Below, one piece after another: positions 24,946-37,208 of a stretch of 64,000 bases of DNA. The DNA comes from Mactromeris polynyma (Eukaryota; Mollusca; Bivalvia; Venerida; Mactridae), in contig JASFXZ010000026.1 in NCBI GenBank assembly GCA_032209605.1, positions 2,542,001-2,606,000 of the forward strand, in the 5' to 3' direction. Under the pieces are notes generated by a model that searched no databases, was not told the origin of the DNA, and was given only the letters and a program-made list of their open reading frames with translations. A program made the translations under genes and the position numbers. Numbering within the stretch: the stretch's first letter is position 1; each line of letters begins with the position of its first letter.

Positions 24946-25401
24946 ATTTATGACATAGAGCAAAACCACTTTTGGAAGTTATAGTTGCATAGTTTTAATG
25001 ATAATGTCAAAATTTTACAAACACCACTGTATCAGTATTCACTTTATATTGAATGCTAGGTGGGTTTTTTTAAATGAACAAAAACATAAAAGAGCGACAA
25101 GGTACTATTGAATTGTATGTCTTTGTTCGTGTTTGTGGCAATTCTGCGGTTTTTTATGTGATGAATCGATGATTTTGAGGTCTTAATATGGGTTTTAAGC
25201 TGGTTGAATTGAGCTAAATCAGTGTTACTGCCGGGGTTGAATACAACTCATAGATACACAGCTATACATATTTCGAATTTTTAATCGCTTCAGCAAGCAA
25301 ACTAAAAGATTTGCATAGAATTGTATACAGTCGGTAATCAACATAAATTATTATATGTGATCGTGTTTATTTAAAAGAGTATACATACATACATACTTTC
25401 T

Positions 25402-25572
25402 TACAGTAAAACCTCATTACTAAGACCACCCTTGGGATCCCTGAAAACTGGTCTTCTTATAGAGGTGGTCTTTATATTGATATTGAGAGCGAAACAGTGA
25501 AAATGGACTTGATGAATGTGTTCTTAATTTGGTCTTATTATTTAGGTGATCTTTAAGTGAGGTTTTACTGTA
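25402..25572. mobile_element. MITE family A, copy 5 (best termini)
   Basis: This copy shows perfect ends: TA-CAGTAAAACCTC at the left and GAGGTTTTACTG-TA at the right, 12-bp inverted repeats each flanked by TA. The interior includes AAGACCACCCTTGGGATCCC and GAGCGAAACAGTGAAAATGG. It is the reference copy for the TIR and the TA target-site claim. Confidence 0.8.
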
Positions 25573-26381
25573 TAAATATATAGAACATCACAATCTATCA
25601 ATTTATTATATGCTTATTATAAACGTCTTGTGCGCAGGAATGTTGAGCATCGTGCTTCGGTCCAAAATTATTATTTTCAGCGCTACTGTTTATTAATATA
25701 TCAAAGACAATTTGCATCAGTGGCTGCCATTACACACACTACGCCTGCCCCCCCCCCCCCCCAAACAACAACATAAAAGCATATGAGAATGATTCAAAAC
25801 CAACAAGGGTCCGCTTTGTACTGGATCTTAGTTTAGGGGTCATATTAAGGGGAACACAAACTGAGAAAGAAGTTAAACAATCTATCTGGTGTTATATGTA
25901 GAGAATATCATGCTGAACAAGAACATTACTTCCATGGTTCCACACAGTTACCATATAATCTTAACATTGACTGCATTATGTGCATAAAGTATGCTGTTAA
26001 AAATTAATGAGCTATGATATAATATAATCTGTCCGATTGAAAGGATGAAAGATTTTTATCAAATGATTAACAAAGATTAGAAAACTGAAGAATGCACATT
26101 ATTTCATACATAGTAATACTTTGTTGATTTGTTAAGTTAACAAACTGAATATTTAAGGCTACCGAATAACCAGCCCTTTCTATGGCAAATTTTGGGCCGA
26201 ATAAAATTTGTTTTCCCCTAGTCAGAAAGAAAATTCCCCTTCAGTAAAATTATTTAAAATTTTAGCCTTATAAATACTCAAATTTGGTAATTCATGATGC
26301 AAAATTCCCCTCTCAAAAGAACCTGACATACTTCCCCAAATACTGAAAATTCATGTTAATACCCCCACTTAAAAATACTCT
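25573..26381. other. unique DNA with a poly-C run
   Basis: A C14-type homopolymer lies at about 25749-25762. Nothing else is supportable. Confidence 0.4.
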
Positions 26382-26486
26382 GTATTCCATAACCCCGTAT
26401 GTAACAAGTATCTGAAGAGGGTAAAACTTTATTGTTGTTTTCTTAAAAAGACGACAAATCAGTTATGCGTTTCTGGAAATAATGCG
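26382..26486. mobile_element. short dispersed repeat family D, copy 2
   Basis: TATTCCATAACCCCGTATGT ... GGTAAAACTTTATTGTTGTT ... ATCAGTTATGCGTTTCTGG matches copy 1 at 11735-11830 in order and spacing. Confidence 0.5.
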
Positions 26487-28295
26487 ATGCTGCGTCACCT
26501 TAATATTCATAATAACAGCTCTATTTCCGTCATAAACAGCTCTATAGTACATATGTAAACTCAGTTTGATTCAAATTAACTTAAGTGTAGTGATACCATT
26601 CATTTAGAAATAGAACCACAGTTTCTAGAAAATTATTTGGCTTTTATATTTGCAATGACATATTTTGTGTAGAGCAATTTTTGTGCGAACGTAAGGATGG
26701 GAAACAAAGAATATTATATGTTAGGCCTAATATTTCGTTTATTTCTACATGTAGTGTATGACAGTTTATAACAACTGACGATGGGAAATGTGTGTAGTTA
26801 ACATCCTACTCTATATTTCTTTCTGACGTGTCTCTACTTTGTTAAGCGAATCAAAAACACAATTTAAAATGTAAAATTCTTATAGATTTCGTTGATTACT
26901 AAAAACTGTCGTTTAATGTAAATAAAATACACAGGTAATGCGTAATGTTATACCAATGTAAAAGCATCAGGACATTAAACATAGAAAAATCACCTAAAAT
27001 GACTCAATATCACAGTTTTATCATTGAAACATTTGCATAAACGTATGCAGTTTGATAAATCCATATCATGTTGATAAAAATGTAATCGGTAATAAATGCA
27101 TATGTCATTTTTTCTTGTATTTTTTCTTATGAATCATTCGAATAATATAGAAACATAAGCGTCATGATACATAATGACATTGCAAAATCAAATTTCCCAC
27201 TTTTACGTAGCACGAACGAAATTTACGTGTTTACAAACATTTTTAAAATCAAAACAAATATTTTGACAATTTTATACATAAACAGTGAATGTAACATATA
27301 TACGATATACCCAGTGTTATATATAAAAGTGAAATAAATGCATCAGTTATATATTGTTTCATGTGTTTCATATCCGATATGTCATAGTATATAAGCTCAA
27401 GTTTTTGTGAATATGATTGATAAAGATGATAAAAATCAAATCAAATACATCTTAACTAACGCGATCAAAGTTTTTATACTTAAATCCCGTCAAATCAGTC
27501 TTTTCAGCGCTCTAGATTTTCTTTTTCAAAGACACTTGTCCCGGAGTAATGGAAATGTAAAATTTGACTTGTCCGACATAGGAAGCTAGTTGTCCGAGAA
27601 TATCAGTCAATATAGTAACAAATAAACATACACAATGATAGCTCCACACTCAAAGATTATTAATCACATGTATGTGTTTGTGGGATTCTAAGGGTTGACT
27701 TAAAACTGAACAATTGCTGATGTTAGTTTAATAGCTTTAAAAACAGATTTGTCCGGGACTAACTTGAACTCAACTGTTGGTAGCTAGATTCAGCATTAGA
27801 CAAGTCCGGGACGTCGGGCTAGTCGATTTCGAGAGCCCTGACACAATGATTAAGGTTTAAAATAATCAGTGTACTTTTATTCTAGGCGGTTTGAAAATCA
27901 ATCGCAAGTGATTATCGTTCACACGTTTTTGGAAAAAAAAGCAAAAATGCAAAATGTTACAAACGTATAATCTTGATGTCGCAAATTTACAAAAACTTGA
28001 TTATCTACCAAATTAACGACCGGGACAACACATACAACATAGATTAAACTGATCGGTAGATATTTCCTCATAATAGGTTTATACTCGCGTTTACAAATAT
28101 GTAGCGTATTTTACGCGTTCACGCATTCCATGCGAAACATAAACACATTTTCATAACGTTACCTGCTCGAGTTAGTTCAAGGCGATTTAATTAGTTTTCT
28201 TTTCACAAGTACTGAATACGTTGAGACGTGTGCGGCGAAGATGACAGGAGATATAATGATGATATCATAGTTATACAACTTCAAATACATACAAT
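26487..28295. other. unique AT-rich DNA, nothing recognised
   Basis: About 1.8 kb with no gene, RNA or repeat that I can support. Confidence 0.45.
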
Positions 28296-28400
28296 CATGT
28301 GATGACGGTTTAGACTTTTATACTATGAACTGAGTGGGCCGGAGTTCGAGCCTGGTTCAGTGCGTTCTGCCAAGATCCGTCTCAAGCATTTCATTGCCAG
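28296..28400 (+). repeat. degenerate tRNA-derived SINE-like fragment
   Basis: B-box-like GGAGTTCGAGCCTGG (28341-28355) with a poor A box upstream (GGTTTAGACTTTTATAC). Weak. Confidence 0.35.
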
Positions 28401-28523
28401 ATTTGTATACCAATGCTGATATGATTATAGTACCGTTTAAATGGCATGACATTTGGTATACACATTGTAGTCTTATTAGGACAATATATATATACTAAGT
28501 TAAAACCGTGTTTACGGGACTCC

Positions 28524-28964
28524 CTATCTACAATTTTCGGGTCGGTCGGTGTTTGTGTTAAATTGTTCGACACGAAGAAATGACAAAGTCCTGCACGGAG
28601 GAGGAAAAAGGTGCTGAAAGGGCTGGTTTATAGGGTTAACGCACACAGACAATTTTTTAATTTAATTTAATACTATTTTATTGTATTGATACATATAGCT
28701 ATCATATTTGCTCAAACATACAAATAACAAACATATAAAAAGAATTGAGTCAAAACTTTTACAACATTATCTTGGGCCCTCCCCTGCGTATGGCAATATT
28801 TAAGGGTAGTCTAGAGAATTAAATATTTTAGAATATACAATCACTACTCACATGCCAGACTGAAGGTCCTGTCCAACCGATCTTGTAATTAAAGCTGGTA
28901 AAATCCATGCTACATACACACTCAGCATGACCGCCAAGGACGATAAGTTTAATTCCCGAATCAT
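28524..28964 (-). CDS. possible two-exon secreted small protein (hypothetical)
   Basis: Minus-strand model. Exon 1 (28964-28852) starts with ATG and codes MIRELNLSS..., a charged start followed by a hydrophobic core (LAVMLSVYVAWILPALI) typical of a signal peptide. It ends at GGCAT before a strong GTGAGT donor. Exon 2 starts at 28590 after a strong acceptor with a long pyrimidine tract (CACCTTTTTCCTCCTCCGTGCAG). The phases match: the split codon gives Met and the frame runs 21 more codons to TAG at 28526-28524, for a 59-residue product. A TATATAAT lies about 40 bp upstream of the ATG. Exon 2 may instead splice onward. I recognise no family. Evidence is splice grammar and the leader only. Confidence 0.3.
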
Positions 28965-30555
28965 TTTATATCTCAAATTCACTCGTCTAACTTTCAGTAT
29001 TATATAACATATCCACCACTTCAATCCTCTGGATAATCTCAATTCGGTGAAAAACAATTTTAACACGACAAGTTTTTAAAATCGAAGTTACGAAAAAAAA
29101 TCAAAAGTTGTTTTATCATAAAAAACGCGCTTTTCACTTTAAAGAATTGCACTAATCCTACGATTAAAGCTTATCGCTTAAGCCGCGTAATAATTTCACT
29201 CTCTACGATCTTGCAATCGCCCTAACTGACAGAATTCGACCCGTGACAATCTTTTTTTAACTTGTATCAGTGATATTTGACGTAACGCATTTATAAAACA
29301 TAATCCGTGCCCATCTCGGATAGAAATTTCACAATCACCTTTAACCCCTCGCGGTGACTTTCTTAGAAATTTAATGTATAGCCCTGTTTATTTTATCCTC
29401 AAAATGTTTGATAATATGTCCTTACTATATGCGTAATGAATTAAACGCTGTAATAATTTATTCCACAGCACGCACGGCCTCCTAGACTTAGTAATAAAAC
29501 TTTCCTAAACTGTGTTTTTTCTCAAAAAATCTCCACCGAAATTCGTCTTGACATGATAGAACATTATGACATAAATCACCCGATTAAAATGCAATTTAAT
29601 TGATAAAGAATCGGCGCTAATTAACTTAGTATTTTCATAAATTTGTCATGAACACGCGTATAGACAGCATTGTTCCGTCCGCACTTCTGAACCGACTATT
29701 TAAAAGGCGTCTTCAGTAATTTATCCAGTATTAAAACCTGAATAGAATGTTACTCCAAGTGTATTCATAGTACGACAGTGATCGTCTTTCAACCTAACAC
29801 ACAGATAATACTCTACGCTAGAAAAAATCGAAAACTTAAACTCTATTCAAAGTTATTTTAATTTTGTTTTAAGACTACAAATTGAACAGCATTGACAAGT
29901 TTATTAGTAGACATACACCCGTCCTTGCTACGCACTTAGAAGTTTAATATAATTTAAACATAACATGCTTCGTTGATAAAATTCAACTGTGGTTACGTTA
30001 CGATAAATCACAAACTTACAAAATGCCTCTTAAATAACGCGAACACTTGGTTGATTTTTCGTACAACATTCAAGATTTATTTCTCTCACTATTTCGACAG
30101 CGTGATTCAGTATGGTGCAAACTTTACCCACCAGGTGGAGCGACTACGAGATTTTCTACTGTCGGTTTTCTATAAGTCTCAGACAAACATAGAACTATTG
30201 GCCGTTTAACGATGATCAATATTACTATGGAATGGAAGAATCGGACTGTAATTTAATTCATAGTACCACGAAACATTGCCATTAAACAAAACACTACGTA
30301 TTATTATATTGATATATCCGGGGCCCTTATTTATAACATTTCTGTTAGTCAAGGAATTGTTTAGTTGTAAAACCGAGTTAAAGTTGTAGTTAAACATTGT
30401 TCAAAGTTTCTTATAAATACAAATATAATTCAAAGGTCAAAGGTGATCTACACAAATATTTTTTTAGGATAATGCTAAATATGAATTACGATTAGAAGTA
30501 TGAGCACTCCTAATAACCATAACTGACGCTAATTATTTATGGGGCATGTATGTCG
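28965..30555. other. unique DNA upstream of the possible minus-strand gene
   Basis: About 1.6 kb. Slightly less AT-extreme than its surroundings, with no identifiable exon or repeat. If the minus-strand model is real, its promoter would lie at the left end of this stretch. Confidence 0.35.
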
Positions 30556-30640
30556 CACTTCAACCTCGCTCAGTGCGGGGATCAAACTCAATATCTTCGG
30601 ATCAGAAGTAATGCGCTCGAAATCCCGACCCCTATATCTC
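30556..30640 (-). repeat. tRNA-derived SINE-like fragment (minus strand)
   Basis: The minus strand carries a B-box-like TGAGTTTGATCCCC (30577-30590) preceded by TCGAGCGCATTACTTCTGATCCG, which resembles the anticodon-arm region of tRNA-derived SINE heads. Degenerate. Confidence 0.4.
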
Positions 30641-31375
30641 AAAATTTCATTTCAGTAAATAAACTTAATGCGCTGTGCAATTTTAACAAAACATACGATT
30701 GCATACTCGGCAGAACGAATCCAAAATGTAACAATCAGACAGTTGTTTTTGCTTTTGTAAAAAATGTGCAAGTCATATGCTATCATATAGGTGAATAAAC
30801 TCGAAGCAAATTGATGTGATTTGTGTTTCTTCATTGATATAAGCGAGTAACAACAGTTTTTGAAATTAAAAATACCAAACAAGATCTTTAATATTAAATT
30901 TTGTTTCCGAATATGCTTTGAGTTCACCACTAGTTAAAGAATTGATAACAAAGGTCTAATATTGTAAAACCCCTCTTTTGTTGAACAAATTGATGAATAA
31001 ATTATCTTCAATACTGTATCATATTACGGGTAATTAAAATTCGGATATCAAGCAACCGTACATTTATCTATCAATTGATAAATGACAAATGGAATAACGA
31101 GTAGTTTACCTGTGTGTTTCAGTGTGATTATGTTCTCTCGCAACTTTGTTCCTCTAAATTGAAGATCTGAAGAGACAAATACGATGTATCGAGGGTTTTG
31201 CGCGAAGATCCAGTAACTGTTGTTTTACGTCAAAAACCTAATATGAATTAAGGCAAATGTTAGTAGCATACCGTGTGAAATAGCTCCAGATATTTGATTG
31301 ATCTGGGTTTTTCTTTTTTTTTAAATTATTATTAGTAATGCTTAAATAAAATGTATAAAGTGACTGTAGTGTGAA
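30641..31375. other. unique AT-rich DNA, nothing recognised
   Basis: About 0.7 kb without a supportable feature. Confidence 0.45.
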
Positions 31376-32068
31376 ATACGATACGATACCATACACTACG
31401 ATACGATAAGATACCATACGATACTACACGATACCATACGATACTACACGATACCATACGATACAACACGATACCATACGATACTACACGATACCATACG
31501 ATACAACACGATACCATACGATACTACACGATACCATACGATACTACACGATACCATACGATACAACACGATACCATACGATACTACACGATACCATACG
31601 ATACTACACGATACCATACGATACTACACGATACCATACGATACTACACGATACCATACGATACAACACGATACCATACGATACTACACGATACCATACG
31701 ATACAACACGATACCATACGATACTACACGATACCATACGATACAACACGATACCATGCGATACTACACGATACCATACGATACAACACGATACCATACG
31801 ATACTACACGATACCATACGATACAACACGATACCATACGATACTACACGATACCATACGATACTACACGATACCATACGATACAACACGATACCATACG
31901 ATACTACACGATACCATACGATACTACACGATACCATACGATACTACACGATACCATACGATACTACACGATACCATACGATACAACACGATACCATACG
32001 ATACTACACGATACCATACGATACTACACGATACCATACGATACAACACGATACCATACGATACAATA
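31376..32068. repeat. 20-bp minisatellite made of two 10-bp half-units (about 34 copies)
   Basis: The unit is GATACTACACGATACCATAC. The first half varies between GATACTACAC and GATACAACAC while GATACCATAC is nearly invariant. Decayed units occur at the left edge. GATAC recurs every 10 bp across about 690 bp. Long frames on both strands follow from lack of stops and have no coding meaning. Confidence 0.9.
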
Positions 32069-32706
32069 CAATAGTGTTTTATTAGAACAGTTTTAGTGTT
32101 TTGATTTAATGATTCTTTATGAAACGCAGAGAGAATCTTCAAGTAACAGGCACATCGATCGGTTTCTACAAGTTTCATACAATCTGTGGAAAATTATAAT
32201 GATAATAATGAGATTAATGATTGAAATGATAATAATATAGATCAAAGTGAATTAATAGTTATAGAACTTTTCGGGTGGTATTCAGGGAGGATTTTCTTGA
32301 AACATACACCTAGCACTATCTTAATAGTTTGTGACAATGAAATAACAAATGTCATAACATAATTATCCTCATTGACTCAAATTAATTAGCACCGAAACAT
32401 GTGTCGTCTTGGAAAACAGCAATACTTATGACACTTATGAATTAATACTTATAGAATAATACAGTTAATTGTATATTATTAATGATACTAAAACCAGAAA
32501 CATAAAACAATATTAATGGTACAATCAGGAAGGCTTCTTTGGTGACCAACATTGAATGTCAAACAGACAAAACATCATCTGTGTCTCTAGCCCCGCATAC
32601 GTGTCTTTGTACTCCGACTTTTACACGCGTCTCGTAATAGAGATGTGACGTCCGTGGCTGGACTACTGTGTCTCATACCATGTTATAACAACGATGTTTT
32701 GATAAA
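32069..32706. other. unique AT-rich DNA, nothing recognised
   Basis: About 0.6 kb without a supportable feature. Confidence 0.45.
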
Positions 32707-32884
32707 TACAGTCGGATCTCATTAATTCGAGAATCTTCTATCTAAATACTCAGTATCATCCGAAATAAATATCAGGTCTCGATGTATCTTTGGTACGTCG
32801 AATTGATTTTGACTATTCGAAACCATGTATTATTCGAAAGAAAATTCGGACCCGATGAATTCTAATGAACAAGGTCCGACTGTA
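32707..32884. mobile_element. MITE family B, copy 3
   Basis: TACAGTCGGATCTCATTAATTCG at the left and GAACAAGGTCCGACTGTA at the right are inverted repeats. The interior AAATATCAGGTCTCGATGTA and ATTCGAAACCATGTATTATT is shared with copies 1 and 2. Confidence 0.75.
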
Positions 32885-33150
32885 AATTAAGTTCCATCAA
32901 AGGATTCTACTAAACATGAAAATATAGAAACAGAAATGTAGCAGAATGTTTAGGATAAAACATTTTATGTCGTTTGAAGTAAATTATCACGCATTTAATT
33001 ATATTGTTTACACACAGCACTGAATACAGACGTATTTATTTTCACAGGGTTTTACGCAGTTTTACCATTTTTTCAGTCATAAACGGGTAGTAACTTGCTC
33101 TTCTGCAAGCAACTGACAACATCTCCACATGCGGATGACCTGACCGTAGC

Positions 33151-33256
33151 CAATGTCACAGAAAAACACGACTTGCCCAACCCAGAACTCGAACTAGAAC
33201 CTGCCGGGTAACAGTATAACGATCTATCCACTGTACTAGACTGGCTAGCTACACAC
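33151..33256 (-). repeat. tRNA-derived SINE (minus strand)
   Basis: The minus strand reads CAGTCTAGTACAGTGGATAGATCG (A-box region), then CGGCAGGTTCTAGTTCGAGTTCTGGGTTGGGC (B box), then AAGTCGTGTTTTTCTGTGAC. The arrangement fits bivalve tRNA-derived SINEs as I know them. The tail lies toward lower coordinates. Confidence 0.65.
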
Positions 33257-33384
33257 GACTGCAAGCAATATATTGTCTAGTAACATATTTTTAAAAATGA
33301 AACCAGTTCCCAGTGCTATGTACAGATTCCTCTTGTTATAGGAAACGCCTCCCACGCTGTCTGAAATTGTAAAACATTTCATTA

Positions 33385-33606
33385 ATGCAAGTGCATACTT
33401 TAACTGCATCGTTCTTATGTTCGCCTCGTGTCGTATCTGCCAATACCCGACTGATATATATCCCGGAAACTGTCATGCTCGCGGAGAAAAATTGGGTAAA
33501 ATTCCAGGACTATCTTGATGAAATTGATGCCAGCAGTGATGCTGTTGTTGATAATAATATACATTCTGCACGTGCATCTTGTTTGTGGGGTTGTCTAACA
33601 CAATAA
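33385..33606 (+). CDS. unrecognised open frame, possible PC4-like fragment
   Basis: A 73-codon frame. Residues about 26-52 (IPETVMLAEKNWVKFQDY then LDEIDASSDAVV) vaguely resemble the W...L...IDxA core of PC4/p15-like DNA-binding domains, which occur in repeat-associated proteins of molluscs. The resemblance rests on a few residues and may be chance. No splice sites were identified. Confidence 0.15.
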   Translation: MQVHTLTASFLCSPRVVSANTRLIYIPETVMLAEKNWVKFQDYLDEIDASSDAVVDNNIHSARASCLWGCLTQ

Positions 33607-34894
33607 GAAGCTTGTGTTCACATGACTTGTTGATGTCAATGGAAAAGAAATACAGTCAAACTAAGTTAATATTTTACACAGTTGCGTTGCTAACTTTGTC
33701 CCATCAGTGGTCACGCAGTGATAGCTGCTTACCTGTGAACTTCGCCAAATCAAATTAAATAAACTTATAGCTGTTTAGAAAATATTACTTTTCATTGAAT
33801 ATGATACCTTGTCATTATATGAGTTTATATCCTGTTACAAATTTATTTTCTTTGACTAACAACAATTGGTATTGATGGTTAAAATATGTATAAGCATTAC
33901 GTTTCTGCGCTTTATTTATGCATACCTTGGTCCCATAAACAAATTGACGTAATTGTGAAGCTTGATGCGGGCTAAAATTCAACCAAACATATTGTTGTAA
34001 AAAAGTGTATTTGAGTTTTCAATTTGAATAAGTTAATCTATTTGAGTGAATGTTCCATTTACAGATTCTTGATTTGTAACAACGGATCAAATATCTTGCA
34101 TAACTCTTAGTTTCTTGCCAAGGGACACAACTTAACAACGAATCAAACGTATACGTATTTCTTGCCATTACCTCCCTTTATATTTAACAAACCTGTGTAA
34201 CAAATTATTCAATAGTTAGTCATTAAGACAGATTTGTTTGTCCAAATGTAAACACTGGGAAGTGGACGGGCATACATTTAAAATACAAACCTGATTACGC
34301 AGGAATAAATTTCTCCGTTTGTTGGCCCTTAAATCACGCTGTGAAGATACACTAAGCGCTCCCTAATCATTATATGACACTTAGATGTACTCAAAGTCAC
34401 TTGGACGGTTTAAGTCCATTACTCATAGTTACAAAAAAATGAAAATTTGAATGTCAACCCATTTGTATTTTATGGCTGGAACCCTCATGAGTACTATGAC
34501 GCCTGACGTGTTGTGATTAGTTTTGTATATAGCCCCTTCTCTGTATTACATTAAAGTTATGACAGATTTAGTAGTAAACTTGACAACTGTGACGTTTTGT
34601 AATCTCGAATGTGTATTTTTATTTGTAACTTCATACTATAATGAAAAAAAAAATGGGAATAGTTGATGATTTCAGCTTTGATGCTGACATATATGGAAGT
34701 ATTTATAAAATAATGGTTGTCTTTTTTCTGGTGTCCTTTAACACTACGGAGAGATTCGTAAAGTAATGACGAAAATACTGCCGATGCTGAAACGATTATA
34801 TTCTATGAAAACAAATGGCAAGTCTTTACACTTATGATACAGGCAGTATTTAAAATAGTTAGACAGAAATACTTATACATACATTCAGCTGCAT
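33607..34894. other. unique AT-rich DNA, nothing recognised
   Basis: About 1.3 kb without a supportable feature. Confidence 0.45.
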
Positions 34895-35056
34895 CGATTC
34901 ACGAGTTCAACTTAACGAATTCAGGAATTCAATATAACGAATTCACAATTTAGCGATTTCAAGATGAAATCGTGAATTGCGAAGTTGATCTAGTGAATTC
35001 GTGAAGTTGAATTTAAGAATTCTTGAAACCGAGAAGTCACCACCAGGCTTTCGTAT
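34895..35056. mobile_element. palindromic MITE family C, copy 2
   Basis: CGATTCACGAGTTCAACTTAACGAATTC at the left is mirrored by GAATTCGTGAAGTTGAATTTAAGAATTC at the right. The right end is GTCACCACCAGGCTTTCGTA as in copies 1 and 3. The left TACGAAAG terminus is not visible. Confidence 0.6.
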
Positions 35057-36226
35057 CTTTACGGCATATTATATTGCTCTAGCTTTCAGTAATACGATAG
35101 TTCTGTTGACTAGATTTAAATAGTTGATTTCGAAATCTTCTGAAAAACAATCAATTTAGTTTGTGTGTTATCAACGTGCTGAGACATTTCTTTTTATTTT
35201 TGAAAAATGTGCAGACATTTTGATTCTAGTCTTTGACGAATATTAAATGTCTTTCAAGTTCCGTTATCGTTTTATTTCGCCACTGTCATTAATGCTAACA
35301 TCAATCAAATCGTTTCCTGTGATGTAATTCAACAACTGATACAGAACTATACGTTGTATATCTAATACAGATACATTCAAATTAATTTTAGGGAATATTT
35401 AAAGCTGAATCAATAATATTTCATTCTTGCATGCTTGTGTCTTATGTGAGGTGTCTGTGGTTGTTTTATTTTCAGATCATCGTAACTTTTGTAGCTTTCG
35501 ATGATCTCATTTATCTTTATAATTATGTTGTATGTATAAACATGTGTAGATGTGCAGATATTTATTTATGTTGATTTCTAACGTTGTTGTTGTTTGAAGA
35601 CCACATTGTATAATAGTTACACGTATAGCTTATTGCGATATGAGCGCTGCTATGTGATTTACAACCTCTTCTGTAAGTGACGTCATTAAAAAAATATATT
35701 TGCAAGCAGGAAACACTATTTACTCCATATAGTCACTTCGTTTTTATATTGCCATGTGGGGCAAATATTGCTTACTGTCAGTACATGTTGACGTCACATA
35801 CATATGAGGTTTTCTGGAAAATACATGACTTAAAGAAGAAGTTGGAAATCGTACAACGGCGCTCATATAACACACTTATGACATGTATTCAACATGTTTA
35901 GTTCACTTGCACCGGCGACATTCTGTTCATACATACAACGTATATCATAGATGCCTCGAACAATAGATGGCTCGAACTAATTGCTAGGTCCGACGTGAAT
36001 TCGAGGTTTCGAAGTTTTACTGTATTATAAGTTTTAAGAACTTGCCTCAAAAGTAATGTCAAATGAGTAAGTGTTAACAATACTGATACCAATATGATGA
36101 AGTTATCATTAATTATTTAGTATTATTAATTCATTCCCTGTTATAATATATCTCACCTATGTACAATAAATGGCCATATCATATAGTACATGACAAAATA
36201 CGATAACATAGTTCTCCACATAGGGA
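35057..36226. other. unique AT-rich DNA with a MITE B-like scrap
   Basis: GGTCCGACGTGAATTCGAGG and GAAGTTTTACTGTA near 35988-36024 resemble the right ends of families B and A. The remainder is unrecognised. Confidence 0.4.
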
Positions 36227-36493
36227 CAGGAGCTATATTCACAAACGTTTTAAAACTGAAACTCAGACTTAGACTTTCAAATGTTAAATGTCCCATTTGC
36301 TCCTACATGATTATAACAATATAGATTTAAATATAAATATTGCAAAAATTTGGGATGGGAAACAACAATTACTCAACCAAAATTTCGTTCGTTTAGATTT
36401 ATCGAATACGAATGGCTGTGTAAATATAAATTTAAAAAAAATTAAGTCTAAGTCTGAGTTGCAGCATTATAATGTTTGTGAATAAGGCCCCTG
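36227..36493. mobile_element. MITE with ~50-bp TIRs (CAGGAGC.../...GGCCCCTG)
   Basis: The left arm CAGGAGCTATATTCACAAACG...CTCAGACTTAGACTT is mirrored by the right arm AAGTCTAAGTCTGAG...TGTTTGTGAATAAGGCCCCTG. The interior is AT-rich; the 65-codon open frame in it is a by-product. The ends are of a kind common in molluscan non-autonomous DNA transposons. Confidence 0.7.
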
Positions 36494-37208
36494 ATTTCGT
36501 TTAGGGTGCCGTCCAAGGCCATATGTCCTTTACATTATATACTGATTAGACTCAAATATCGTCAAATTGGAAGCAATTAACTATTGAATGTTCACAGCCG
36601 TCTAGCTTATTTGTTCACCATTTTATCCCTTTCTGTTCAAACCTTACACGGTTCAATGGATTTGATGTGAAGACGATTATCATAGCGAATATCCGCCTGT
36701 TCATCTTGGGTGTTAGGTGTCAGATTTAGTGATGGGTAAAATCTGCGGGTGTTTTAAATGATCCCTGTCTTGTTCAATTGACTTTGAAGATACAAAATCA
36801 CCCTAGCGACGGGGTATCTGTTCGAGTGGGCTAGCAATTGTGATACCTTATTAATAGACCGAAAGGTTAGATTTCAATTTGTTAAAAACGATGACACTAA
36901 ATTATAAGTGGTGTAAATTCTACTTGAAATGGTTAATTTTATCATAGCAATTTGAATTTTTACCTTTTCTTCCAAATTGGTAAAAACGATTTTCCTCACC
37001 CCGTCATGCAGATTTCACAAACCATGATTGTATACTAGTACACGCAGCTGAAGTCAGTAATATATAATCACGCCGTCCAAAGTCTTATCAAAATTCAAAT
37101 GCCACACAGGTACTTACGAAATGTGAATTTTCTTATTTAAATGAAGACAAACAATCAGGGGTTCGGTTGGTTGCAAACACGTAGGGACATATATTGGTGA
37201 GGGGTTTG
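36494..37208. other. unique AT-rich DNA, nothing recognised
   Basis: About 0.7 kb without a supportable feature. Confidence 0.45.

Noticed and set aside
31756..32085. Open frames in the 20-bp GATAC repeat
   Set aside because: Low-complexity tandem DNA; open on both strands.
35677..35901. LINE-like frame containing LEIVQRRSYN
   Set aside because: A single short match to the VQRR motif of LINE C-termini; no neighbouring reverse-transcriptase blocks.
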